From Asaia bogorensis (lineage in GTDB: Bacteria > Pseudomonadota > Alphaproteobacteria > Reyranellales > Reyranellaceae): a DNA stretch of 64,000 nt. Of this stretch, positions 7,053 through 14,840 are shown piece after piece. Position 1 is the first letter of the stretch; the number at the start of each line of letters is the position of its first letter. Made by a program: the position numbers and the translations under genes. The DNA lies in the NCBI GenBank assembly GCA_945889625.1, contig CAMDCE010000015.1:1-64000 (forward strand). The letters are read 5' to 3'. Below the pieces are notes generated by a model that worked only from the letters and a program-made list of their open reading frames with translations, made no database searches and was not told the origin of the DNA.

Positions 7053-8673
7053 TCCTCGGCAAGGCAACCAGCGGCCACGGATCGGGAAGCTGACCGACCG
7101 GACAGTCGATCAGCATCGGTCCTCCCTTGGCGATGCCGCGCGAAATCGCCGCTCCAAGTTCGGCCGGCGACTTCACCCGCTCCGAGGCGATGCCGAAGCT
7201 CTCGCCCAGTTTGACGAAGTCGGGATTGTGCAGGTCGCTGGCGATAGTGCGGTTGTTGAACAACTGCTGCTGGATGCGCTTCACGTTGCCGTAGGCGCCG
7301 TCGCTGAACACGACGGCGACCACGCCGATGCCGTTTTGCGCCGCCGTCGCCATTTCCATTGCGGTGAAGAGGAAGCCGCCGTCGCCGCTGATCGACACGA
7401 CCGGAGTGTCAGGCTTGGCGATCTTGGCGCCGAGCGACGTGGCGTAGCCCCAGCCCAGCGTCCCTTGGTAGCCGGGCGAAAGGAAGGTGCGTGATTTGTA
7501 TGTCGGGTAGGCGAGGCGGGCGGCATAGCCCATCTGCGTCAGCTCATCGACCAGGACGCCGTCCTCGGGCAGCGCCGCGCGGATCGCCTCGAGATAAGTG
7601 ATTTGTGGCGCCAGCGTCTCGCGGATCTTCTTCATCGATGACGCCTTGATCTCGGCCACCGCATCGGCGCGGCCGTTGCGCTTGGCGGTATGCTTGCCGA
7701 GTTTGTTGACGAGCGCCTTCAGCGTCGCCGCCGCGTCGCCCACGATGCCGATCTCCGGCCTCTTCTGACGGTCGAGTTCCTCGCTGTCGATGTCGATACG
7801 GATGATCTTGAGCTGATCGTCCATGCCCCAGTTCTGCTGCTGCGGCTGCATGCGCGTACCGACGGCCAGCACGACGTCGGCCTCGCCCCAGAAGCGGTAG
7901 CCGGCGGGCGCGGTCACCGAGAGCTTGTGGCGGCCGTCGATCACCCCCTGGCCCATGCGGCCGGTCATGACCGGCGCATCGAGCATCTCGGCGATCCGCA
8001 CGACATATTCGCCGGCGCCATGGGCGCCGCCGCCGACCACGATCAGCGGTCGCTCGGCGCTGCCCAAGAGCTTGGCGGCGCGTTCGACGCCGTCTTCGTC
8101 GACGGGACAGGGATCGGCTTTTGCAGCCGTGCCCGGCAATTCCACCGGCGCCATGCGCGCCCAGGTGTCCATCGCGCATTCGAGCGCCACGGGACGCTGG
8201 CGACCCGAGAGCAGGCGACGGAACGCCTCGTTGATCAGCCCCGGCGCCTCGGCCGGCGCGGTGATGCGGTCGGCCCACTTGGTGAGGCCGCGCATGATCG
8301 AAAGCTGGTCGGGCAGCTCGTGAAGCAGGCCGACATTGCGACCGATCATCGACTGCAGGATCTGGCCGGTCAGTGCCAGGACGGGTGCGTTGACGGCATA
8401 GGCCGTCGACAGTGCGGCTGTGGTGTTGAGAAAGCCGGGACCTGGCACCACGACATAGGCCGACGGCTTGCCGCTGGCCATGGCATAGCCCAACGCCATG
8501 TAGGCGCAGCCCTGTTCGTGGCGGGCATGGATCGGCCGGATGGCGTTGGTGCGGTCGTAGAGGGCGTCGAAGAACGGATCGTTCTGGACGCCGGGCAGGC
8601 AGAAGATCGTGTCGATGCCGTTCAGCTCCAGCATCGACACGACGGCTTGGGCGGTGGAAAGGTTCTGCGTCAT
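7033..8673 (-). CDS. Thiamine-diphosphate-dependent enzyme (acetolactate synthase-like)
   Basis: A 546-residue ThDP enzyme with the three-domain layout of the acetolactate synthase/benzoylformate decarboxylase group. The N-terminal PYR domain carries the activating Glu53 (RHEQGCAYMA), a central domain spans about 190-330, and the C-terminal PP domain has the Mg-ThDP motif starting SISGDGGFLFT and ending SDGAYGN. The FAD/quinone features of true acetolactate synthase cannot be judged, and there is no small regulatory subunit nearby, so a catabolic decarboxylase, ligase or lyase is as likely as branched-chain synthesis. The 3' end overlaps the enolase-superfamily gene by 20 bp in convergent orientation. 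Confidence 0.85.
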   Translation of the reverse strand: MTQNLSTAQAVVSMLELNGIDTIFCLPGVQNDPFFDALYDRTNAIRPIHARHEQGCAYMALGYAMASGKPSAYVVVPGPGFLNTTAALSTAYAVNAPVLALTGQILQSMIGRNVGLLHELPDQLSIMRGLTKWADRITAPAEAPGLINEAFRRLLSGRQRPVALECAMDTWARMAPVELPGTAAKADPCPVDEDGVERAAKLLGSAERPLIVVGGGAHGAGEYVVRIAEMLDAPVMTGRMGQGVIDGRHKLSVTAPAGYRFWGEADVVLAVGTRMQPQQQNWGMDDQLKIIRIDIDSEELDRQKRPEIGIVGDAAATLKALVNKLGKHTAKRNGRADAVAEIKASSMKKIRETLAPQITYLEAIRAALPEDGVLVDELTQMGYAARLAYPTYKSRTFLSPGYQGTLGWGYATSLGAKIAKPDTPVVSISGDGGFLFTAMEMATAAQNGIGVVAVVFSDGAYGNVKRIQQQLFNNRTIASDLHNPDFVKLGESFGIASERVKSPAELGAAISRGIAKGGPMLIDCPVGQLPDPWPLVALPRIRPRRS

Positions 8674-8982
8674 CTGTCCAACCTATCACAGCAGGTCATG
8701 TCTTCCGGATGAGAGGGAAGCCGATGCTACTCTACGCGCGCCACAGGTCCGCAGATTGTCGCAGTCGCGATGGAAATAGTTATAGGAGAGTCCCCGGTAT
8801 GCTATTGAGACATGCAGGTGAATGCGGCGAGTTGCGGGGTCTGGGGCCTCGTGCGGTGCTGGATTTTCGAGCGTGTTTCACGTCTACTTCATAGTAGCTT
8901 GAAATATATTGGATTTTGGCGTGTTGGGACGGTCCATCGGCGGTTCCGAGGAACCGACCAGCGGTGCCACGAGGGAAGGGCC
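8674..8982. other. Intergenic region upstream of the TPR gene
   Basis: This 309-base region between divergent genes has no convincing ORF. It contains a relatively AT-rich stretch at about 8879-8925 (a CTACT-TCAT-AGTAG mini-palindrome, then TTGAAATATATTGG), which is a plausible promoter zone for the TPR gene. No clear -35/-10 pair could be fixed. An in-frame ATG at 8812 would extend the TPR protein by 57 residues, but that extension is rich in Cys, Trp and Arg and lacks a ribosome-binding site. Confidence 0.4.
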
Positions 8983-11475
8983 ATGCGAGGCAGCATGTAT
9001 GGATCCATTCGACGGCTGACAGTCGGCATCGGCGCTTCATGCTTGGTCAGCCTGGGGGCCATCGCACCCGCAGCGGCGCAGCCGAAGAGCGGCCCCGCGA
9101 CGCCGGCGCCGCAGCAGACACTGATGGACGCCTGCTATGCGGCCTATGGGCTGACGCCGGCGCAGAAAATCAAGGCCTGCTCCGATGCCATCAATTCCGG
9201 CACGATCAAGGGCGTCGGTCTTGCCTTGGTGTACTACAGCCGCGCGGCGGCTCTTGCCAACGACGGCGACCAGAAAGCCGCGGCGGTGGACTACAAGCAG
9301 GCGCTTCGCCTGCTGACCGACGTGATCCGCGTCTCCCAGGTGAGCGCGCCGATCCTTTTCCAGCGCGGCTTGATCTATCACACGCTGGGCGACGCCGATC
9401 AGGCGATCGTCGACTACAGCGACGCGATCCGCGCGGCTCCCCGCGAGACCTACGCCTACGTCAATCGCGGCATCGTCCTCTATACGAAAAAGGACAATAA
9501 CGAGGGCGCCATTTCCGATTTCAACTCCGCGCTCAAGATCAATCCCAGGGAAGTGCAGGCCTGGATCAATCGCGGCATGGTCTATGTCAGAAAGGGCGAT
9601 TTCAACCAGGCGATCGCCGACTTCACCGAAGCGATCAAGATTCTGGGAAACCCCGAGCCAATCAAACCAGCCGGCTCGGCTCCGTCGGACAGGCCGCTCA
9701 CGCCGGCTTATTTCCAGGGCATGCAGGCGGCATCGCAGGCCGCCGACGCCTATTATCAGCGCGGCTTGGTCTACAACTACAAGAAGCAGTACGACACCGC
9801 GATCGCCGACTTCAATTCGGCCATCCGGATCAATCCGACGTCGGCCAATCACTTCGTCGGTCGCGCCGCCGCCTACATGAACAAGGAACAGTTCCGACCG
9901 GCCATCGCCGACTTCACCGAGGCGATCAGGCTTGCCCCCGGCAGCCTGTACACATACCTGCAGCGCGGCATTGCCTACCATTCGGTCAACGAACCCGATA
10001 ACGCCATCGCCGACTACACCGAGGCGCACAAGATCAGTCCGCTAGACGTCAACCCGCTGATCAATCGCGGCATCGTCTATTATTCGAAGAAGGGCCTGTA
10101 CGACGAGGCGATCGCCGATTTCACCGAGGTGCTGCGTATCGATCGCAAGGAAATCAATGCGCTGATCAACCGCGGTATCTCGTGGCGGGAGAAGGGCGAT
10201 CCCGACAAGGCGGTTGCCGATTTCAGCGAGGCGCTGCGCCTCGGCCTGCTGACGGGAGATGTGCTTCAGTTCGGCTCGAAGGACCCCGAGTCCGTTCGGC
10301 ATTGGGATCAGGTCGCGCATGCCCGCTATCAGCGCGGCACCGCCTACGTGACCAAGAAGGAATTCGACCTGGCGCTGGCCGATTTCAATGAGTCGCTGCG
10401 CCTCAATCCCAAGGATGCCCGCCCGTTTGTCGCGCGCGGTGGCATCTACCTGTTCCGCGGCGAATTCAAGCGGGCCATCGCCGACTTCGACGAGGGCATC
10501 CGGCTCGATCCGAACTATGCCTTCGCCTACTTCCAGCGAGGCTTCTCCTATCACTCGCTCGACGAGATCGACAAAGCCTTCGCCGACTACTCCGAGTCGA
10601 TTCGCATCGATCCCAAGTACATCACGTCCTTTCTGAACCGCGGCATCATCCGCTATACCCGCCGCGGCGACTTCGAGGGCGGCATCACCGACTTCAACTC
10701 GGCATTGAAGCTCGGCCCCGACAACATCAACGCGCTCATGCATCGCGGCGTCGCCTACGGCGCCAACACCGAGTTCGACCGCGGCTTTGCCGACTTGAAT
10801 CGGGCAATCGAACTCGCGCCGGATTTCGCCAAGGCCTTCTTCTATCGCGGCGTCCTGTTCGGCCTGCGCGGCAACGTCGACCGGGCACTCAGCGACTACA
10901 GCGAATCGATCCGCCTCGATCCGCAGTTTCCCGACGCCTACGTCAACCGATCGGCGATCTACGCACGGCTCGACGATCAGGACAGAGCGATTGCCGACCT
11001 CAATGTAGTGGTCAAGAATTACCCCAGAGACAGCAACGCCTTCTACAACCGAGGCTATTCCTATCTGGCCAAGGGCGAATACGAACAGGCGATCAACGAC
11101 TACAGCCGCGCCATCCGATTCAATCCGCGCCTCGCTGTTGCCTTCACCAATCGGTGTCTTGCCCGAGGCATCGTGGGACGCGAGCTCAAGGAGGCGCTGG
11201 GCGATTGCGACCAGTCGCTGAAGCTGGTGCCGAACAATATCGACACCACCGACACCAAGGGCTTCGTCTATATCAAGGCCAACGAGTTCGCCAAGGCGAT
11301 TTCCGAATACGATACCTCCCTGAAGGTCGATCCCAACCACGCGCGCGCACTCTACGGCCGTGGCTATGCCAAGGTACGTAGTGGCGACAAGGCCGGCGGC
11401 GAGGCGGACATGGCCGCTGGCCTGAAGGTCAATCCTAACATTGCCCAGGAGTTCGCACGGTTCGGTTTGAAGTAG
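8983..11475 (+). CDS. Secreted protein with about 20 tetratricopeptide repeats
   Basis: An 830-residue protein starting MRGSMYGSIRRLTVGIG with a signal peptide cleaved near PAAAQ (about residue 31), followed by about 20 TPR units of 34 or so residues. The recurring pattern is NRGxxY...GDxxxAIADFxxAIRxxP. The whole mature part is TPR, so it should form a long superhelical scaffold in the periplasm or on the outside, binding other proteins rather than catalysing a reaction. The start at 8983 is preferred because GAGGGAAGGG precedes it and the signal peptide then sits at the N-terminus. Low divergence between units suggests expansion by internal duplication. The partner is unknown. Confidence 0.85.
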   Translation: MRGSMYGSIRRLTVGIGASCLVSLGAIAPAAAQPKSGPATPAPQQTLMDACYAAYGLTPAQKIKACSDAINSGTIKGVGLALVYYSRAAALANDGDQKAAAVDYKQALRLLTDVIRVSQVSAPILFQRGLIYHTLGDADQAIVDYSDAIRAAPRETYAYVNRGIVLYTKKDNNEGAISDFNSALKINPREVQAWINRGMVYVRKGDFNQAIADFTEAIKILGNPEPIKPAGSAPSDRPLTPAYFQGMQAASQAADAYYQRGLVYNYKKQYDTAIADFNSAIRINPTSANHFVGRAAAYMNKEQFRPAIADFTEAIRLAPGSLYTYLQRGIAYHSVNEPDNAIADYTEAHKISPLDVNPLINRGIVYYSKKGLYDEAIADFTEVLRIDRKEINALINRGISWREKGDPDKAVADFSEALRLGLLTGDVLQFGSKDPESVRHWDQVAHARYQRGTAYVTKKEFDLALADFNESLRLNPKDARPFVARGGIYLFRGEFKRAIADFDEGIRLDPNYAFAYFQRGFSYHSLDEIDKAFADYSESIRIDPKYITSFLNRGIIRYTRRGDFEGGITDFNSALKLGPDNINALMHRGVAYGANTEFDRGFADLNRAIELAPDFAKAFFYRGVLFGLRGNVDRALSDYSESIRLDPQFPDAYVNRSAIYARLDDQDRAIADLNVVVKNYPRDSNAFYNRGYSYLAKGEYEQAINDYSRAIRFNPRLAVAFTNRCLARGIVGRELKEALGDCDQSLKLVPNNIDTTDTKGFVYIKANEFAKAISEYDTSLKVDPNHARALYGRGYAKVRSGDKAGGEADMAAGLKVNPNIAQEFARFGLK

Positions 11476-11481
11476 GGGACA

Positions 11482-11562
11482 GGCGGATGGGGTGTGTTCG
11501 CACCCGGGGTGAGCATGAACCTGGTCCGGTTTTCAAGACCGGCGCCTTGGACCCTTCATCTA
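11482..11562 (-). pseudogene. Decayed tRNA-Ser(UGA)-like remnant
   Basis: Read on the minus strand, this has an anticodon arm CCGGT-CTTGAAA-ACCGG with the same 7-base loop (anticodon TGA) as the intact tRNA-Ser at 13916-14005. A 20-base variable region of identical length follows, then GGGTGCGAA in place of GGGTTCGAA and a 3' end CACCCCATCCGCC in place of CACCCCCTCCGCC. The 5' side is poor and seems to have lost about 9 bases of the D arm (GGGTCC joined to AAGGCG). The 13-mer GGTTTTCAAGACC (11528-11540, plus strand) is exactly repeated at 13964-13976. It may be a dead gene copy or one end of an integrated segment. Confidence 0.5.
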
Positions 11563-11716
11563 CGACTATCGCGACCCTGATTTATTGATTGCCACCAGAC
11601 GGCTCCAATTCGCCCCAAGCGGACAGAGGCAATAGTCCCATAACCGAGATTACAAATCCTCATCGGCCAAGGTGGCAACCAGGCCAGAGAACGTCCAAAA
11701 ATTTGGAGTCAGCGCT

Positions 11717-12238
11717 TCAGCTGCAACTCGAGCTGCATTGGGGAACGACAACGTTCGACGGCGGCGCGGCTCCCGCGGCTGACTGTAACGTCAGATTCCC
11801 CCCCAGCGAAACCGCCGAGTTAATTGAACCTGCGGCGGCGGAATAGCCGGCAGACGTCAAGGTTTGGCCCGCCGACCCCAGGCCCGATCCTACCGCAGCA
11901 GCAGCTCCGGGCACCCCAGAGGAAGTCGCCGCTGCGACAATGGCGGTGGAAAGGGCGGCCATCGAGCCAGTGTTACCCCCAGCACTCGTACCAGCGGTCA
12001 AGGCCAAGGACTGCACCAGCCCCTGCATTCCGGAAGAACCTCCCGAAGCATTCGCACGAGCAAGAGCCGTAGCCACCAAGGCCTGCTTGGCCTGCGGTGT
12101 CGGAGCAGCGTTCACCAGAGCAAGAAGCGCTACTACGTCCGGACTGCTTGATTGCGCCAAAGCCTTGGGCAGTTGGTCGCCCACGAGAACGGCCGGACCG
12201 CCTGCAAAGGCGATCGAACCGAGGATTGCCGCGCCCAA
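11717..12238 (-). CDS. Predicted secreted Ala/Gly/Ser-rich protein of unknown function
   Basis: A protein of about 173 residues, dominated by Ala, Gly, Ser and Thr, with a hydrophobic N-terminal segment (GAAILGSIAFAGG, then VLVGDQLPKALAQ) that looks like a signal peptide, and a C-terminal CSSSC pair. I do not recognise a family. The only standard start is the TTG at 12238, which has no ribosome-binding site and leaves the signal peptide without a basic N-terminus. Reading 9 codons further upstream gives an ATT codon at 12265 preceded by GGGGAG at 8 bases and encoding KTYSLRTIL, a better signal-peptide start. It lies between the tRNA-Ser remnant and the intact tRNA-Ser. Confidence 0.55.
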   Translation of the reverse strand: MGAAILGSIAFAGGPAVLVGDQLPKALAQSSSPDVVALLALVNAAPTPQAKQALVATALARANASGGSSGMQGLVQSLALTAGTSAGGNTGSMAALSTAIVAAATSSGVPGAAAAVGSGLGSAGQTLTSAGYSAAAGSINSAVSLGGNLTLQSAAGAAPPSNVVVPQCSSSCS

Positions 12239-12265
12239 TATGGTTCTGAGGCTGTACGTCTTAAT

Positions 12266-12647
12266 GTTGTCTGCTCCCCAAGGTCCCGGCAGCCAGAGTC
12301 CTATTTTCGCCGGGCCATTTCAAGCCCACCTTCGACCCTGCCATGCCGGGTTTGGCATCGCCCCCGCCGTTCGGTGCCGAACCGGAAACTTGAAAGGCAA
12401 AATGGGGTTGTCCTGACCCTCCGCAGGAGGGAAAATCCCTGCGTGGGGATGATAGCGGGCGAGCACAAGTGGATATGGGCGGCTGTCGTCAGCGCGATCG
12501 CTGACGAAGTTGAATCATCGCTGGCATCAGTGGATGGCGCGGCTTTACGTCACACCGAAATCCCAATTCGTCAGTCAATCCTTCGGATCAAGCGGTGCGG
12601 GGACTGTGCGATCATCGCGGCGGCTCCGAGAAAAATGGAAGAATGGC
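12266..12647. other. Intergenic region between divergent genes
   Basis: These 382 bases between two divergent secreted-protein genes must hold both promoters. A small hairpin CCCTCC-GCA-GGAGGG (12417-12431) followed by AAAA is visible. No ORF with a credible start was found, and no clear -35/-10 pair could be assigned. Confidence 0.35.
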
Positions 12648-13295
12648 ATGGCTAGGACTTTCCAATTCGCTGCCTTCGCGAGCTTGGCAGTCGCGCTCGC
12701 AATGGCGGGCATCCACGAGGCAGCAAACGCCCAAATGGACCACAACCAGCGCAGGGCGGCGTTGATGGACGCCAAAACGGCGGCAGAAGCTGGCGACTAC
12801 GCAGACGCCGTCGAGGCGTTGCAACCGCTGGCGGATGCCGGAGATCCAATCGCGCTGTACTCTCTCGGCATCTTGTACAGCGCCGGCGGCAAGGACCTCC
12901 CTAAGGACTACGGCAAGGCGATGTCGTGGTTTCTCAAGGCGGCGGAAAAGCGCGACGCCGGCAGCATGAGACAGGTGGCAATTGCGCACGAGAAGGGCTT
13001 GGGCGTTCCGGCGAATCCTGCGTCGGCAGTCGACTGGTACGGCAGGGCGGCCGATCGCGGCGATGCCCTGGCTCAACTCAATCTCGGAATTATGCGCGCC
13101 AAAGGAGAAGGTGCGCCTCAGGATCCGGTCGGCGCGTACAAATGGTTCACTCTCGCCAGTAACGGAATATTCTACGACAATGAGGAGGCGAAGCGCGCGG
13201 AAACCAAGACAAGCAGGATCCAGCTGGCTTCAAAGATGTCGCCTCCCCAGATCCAGCAAGCCGAGAAGCAGGCCCGGGAATGGAGTGCCAAGTAA
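12648..13295 (+). CDS. Secreted Sel1-like repeat protein
   Basis: A 215-residue protein with a signal peptide (MARTFQFAAFASLAVALAMA, cleaved after HEAANA near residue 27) and three to four Sel1/TPR-like repeats. These include PLADAGDPIALYSLGILYSA, KAMSWFLKAAEKRDAGSM and SAVDWYGRAADRGDALAQLN. The next repeat carries the typical YKWFTLA element. Such proteins act as adaptors in periplasmic or secreted complexes. The ATG at 12648 is chosen because GGAAGA lies 5 bases upstream and the signal peptide is then N-terminal; an upstream in-frame start adds 46 Arg/Ser-rich residues without support. The C-terminal helix is rich in Lys, Gln and Glu. No enzyme function is suggested. Confidence 0.8.
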   Translation: MARTFQFAAFASLAVALAMAGIHEAANAQMDHNQRRAALMDAKTAAEAGDYADAVEALQPLADAGDPIALYSLGILYSAGGKDLPKDYGKAMSWFLKAAEKRDAGSMRQVAIAHEKGLGVPANPASAVDWYGRAADRGDALAQLNLGIMRAKGEGAPQDPVGAYKWFTLASNGIFYDNEEAKRAETKTSRIQLASKMSPPQIQQAEKQAREWSAK

Positions 13296-13413
13296 TACGA
13301 TAGACAGGCCTGAGACGAGGGCAGCCACCGCGCGTGCCTGGAACTCGCCCGCAATCAGGTCCCCGGCGGCGCGGCGACAGGGCGGCTCGCCTCAAGTTCG
13401 ATCCCGACATCGC

Positions 13414-13911
13414 TCAGCCGAGGGCGGCGAATGCGGCAGCGTAGTTCACCTTGCCGGAGAGTCCCGGCAACACCGACGCGAGACCGAGCGCCATGAAGTG
13501 CGGTCCTGCATAGGGTGAGGTAAAGCCGCGGGCGAGTGCCGGATCGAAGCCGAATCGCCGGTAGTAGGCCGGATCGCCAAGGACAAAGACGATTTCCCAA
13601 CCGTCCGCCTCGGCGTGTGCAAGGCCCCGCCTGATCAGAAGGCTGCCAACGCCAGAACGCTGCCGGTCCGGCGAGACCGCCACGGGGCCGAGTCCCAGTG
13701 CCCGCAAGCCGGCGGTCATTCGAGAGAACAGGACGTGCCCGACGATCACCGCATCATCGACGGCAACCAGAGAAATCTCGGAGTCGCGATCGACGCGCAA
13801 GCGATCGACCAGGCGAGCCTCCGCCGACGTCGGGAAGGCCGCTTCAACGACGGCATGAATGGCTGAAAGATCAGCCGGTTCTTCGGGACGAATGATCACG
13901 TCGGCAATCAT
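13414..13911 (-). CDS. GNAT family N-acetyltransferase (YhbS-like)
   Basis: A 165-residue acetyltransferase with the GNAT acetyl-CoA motif A: the strand LGPVAVSP followed by the pyrophosphate loop DRQRSGVGSLLIRRGL, about residues 75-100. It ends with the GDPAYYRRFGFDPA motif typical of the YhbS-like group, whose substrates are mostly unknown. The ATG at 13911 is preferred over the TTG one codon upstream. Only 4 bases separate this ATG from the CCA end of the tRNA-Ser on the same strand, so there is no room for a ribosome-binding site outside the tRNA. The gene is probably transcribed with the tRNA. Confidence 0.85.
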   Translation of the reverse strand: MIADVIIRPEEPADLSAIHAVVEAAFPTSAEARLVDRLRVDRDSEISLVAVDDAVIVGHVLFSRMTAGLRALGLGPVAVSPDRQRSGVGSLLIRRGLAHAEADGWEIVFVLGDPAYYRRFGFDPALARGFTSPYAGPHFMALGLASVLPGLSGKVNYAAAFAALG

Positions 13912-13915
13912 CAAA

Positions 13916-14005
13916 TGGCGGAGGGGGTGGGATTCGAACCCACGAGGCCCTTTCGAGCCCGCTGGTTTTCAAGACCAGTTCCATAAACCGCTCGGACACC
14001 CCTCC
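13916..14005 (-). tRNA. tRNA-Ser (anticodon UGA)
   Basis: A 90-base type II tRNA. Acceptor stem GGAGGGG/CCCCTCC, D arm starting TCCGAGCGG, anticodon arm CTGGT-CTTGAAA-ACCAG with anticodon TGA, a long variable arm (GGGCTCGAAAGGGCC core), T arm GTGGG-TTCGAAT-CCCAC, discriminator G and an encoded CCA. All arms pair. The GNAT gene begins 4 bases after the CCA. A decayed relative lies 2.4 kb away at 11482-11562 in the same orientation. Confidence 0.95.
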
Positions 14006-14160
14006 ACACCACGGGTCATCAGGCCGAGCGATACTGGCCTAGCGGTCGAATTCCAAGCCCTAGTTGCGATCCTATCCTAGGACACCCTTTCCCGAGGAAG
14101 TGCCGAAGGCCCGGGCCGGGCAAAACGTGTTCCACTGGACGATGGCGGTGGTGAGGGGGC

Positions 14161-14556
14161 TCAGGCCCGCCACCCAGTGGGTTGCGGCCTTGATTTTCGC
14201 CTTGGCGCCGTCCGTTCTCGCTTCACCGCGACCCGACGCGCTGCCGCCAGCGCTACTCGCGCCCACGTGACAAGCTCATCGGGTTCGTCGAACAGCCGCT
14301 CCGGCGCGCGCCAAAAGGAGAGGTCTATGGTGCTGCCCTTCTTCTCGTAGCTGAGGGGCGGAAAGGACTCGGCTTCCTTGAAGGCCACCCGGTTGTGGTC
14401 ATCAACCCGGAGGTAGAGCATGTTGTCGGTCACCATCCCGAACATCTGCCCGTCGCAGAACACGCCGGTCTTGCCGAACATACGCCGCATTGTGACGCGG
14501 CCGAGCGGAGCGAGCTGCTCGCGCAGGAACTCGGCAAAGCTGTCGCTGGCAACCAT
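14161..14556 (-). CDS. TfoX/Sxy N-terminal domain protein
   Basis: A 131-residue protein with the TfoX N-terminal domain. It has a leading helix (FAEFLREQLAPLG), then the MRRMFGKTGVFCDGQMFGM strand pair and YLRVDD, and the later FWRAPERLFDEPDELVTWAR helix. A basic tail (RRVAVKRERTAPRRKSRP) follows, which could contact nucleic acid. In gammaproteobacteria the full-length homologue controls competence with CRP; short single-domain versions like this are common in alphaproteobacteria and have no known role. The ATG at 14556 is chosen because GAGGACGGAGG precedes it. No competence genes are next to it. Confidence 0.82.
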   Translation of the reverse strand: MVASDSFAEFLREQLAPLGRVTMRRMFGKTGVFCDGQMFGMVTDNMLYLRVDDHNRVAFKEAESFPPLSYEKKGSTIDLSFWRAPERLFDEPDELVTWARVALAAARRVAVKRERTAPRRKSRPQPTGWRA

Positions 14557-14840
14557 CCTCCGTCCTCTGTCCTGGCCCGCCGACCCGGCAAATTGCAACG
14601 GCGCGGAACCCCAATACCACACCGGGGGCGCTGGATTCTGGACGAATCGGCCAAAACCCTTGTGTCATCGGCATCCAAGGCATCCCACGCCAGCGGGACG
14701 GCGCGACCGTCCAGACCGGCCCGGACGTTTCGGGATCGTCAGCAGAATTCGACATGGGGACAGGCGCCGATATTTATTACAATAATTTTAGATGCTTATG
14801 TATCGTTCTTAACCTGTACTCGGGTTCCTGACGGAGGGTC
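14557..14840. other. Intergenic region with AT-rich promoter zone
   Basis: A 284-base gap between divergent genes. Bases 14767-14815 are strikingly AT-rich (TATTTATTACAATAATTTTA, then GATGCTTATGTATC), unlike the GC-rich surroundings. They probably contain the promoter of the transglycosylase gene starting at 14841. I could not fix a unique -35/-10 pair, and no ORF is credible here. Confidence 0.4.

Noticed and set aside
8812-8982. N-terminal extension of the TPR protein by 57 residues.
   Set aside because: No ribosome-binding site, atypical composition, and it would bury the signal peptide.
11520-11550. Possible selenocysteine tRNA on the plus strand (loop TTTCAAG with anticodon TCA).
   Set aside because: No T arm or long acceptor follows on the plus strand, whereas the minus strand aligns with tRNA-Ser(UGA) through its 3' end.
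12417-12431. CCCTCC-GCA-GGAGGG as a terminator.
   Set aside because: It lies between divergent genes and has only AAAA on one side; no gene ends nearby.
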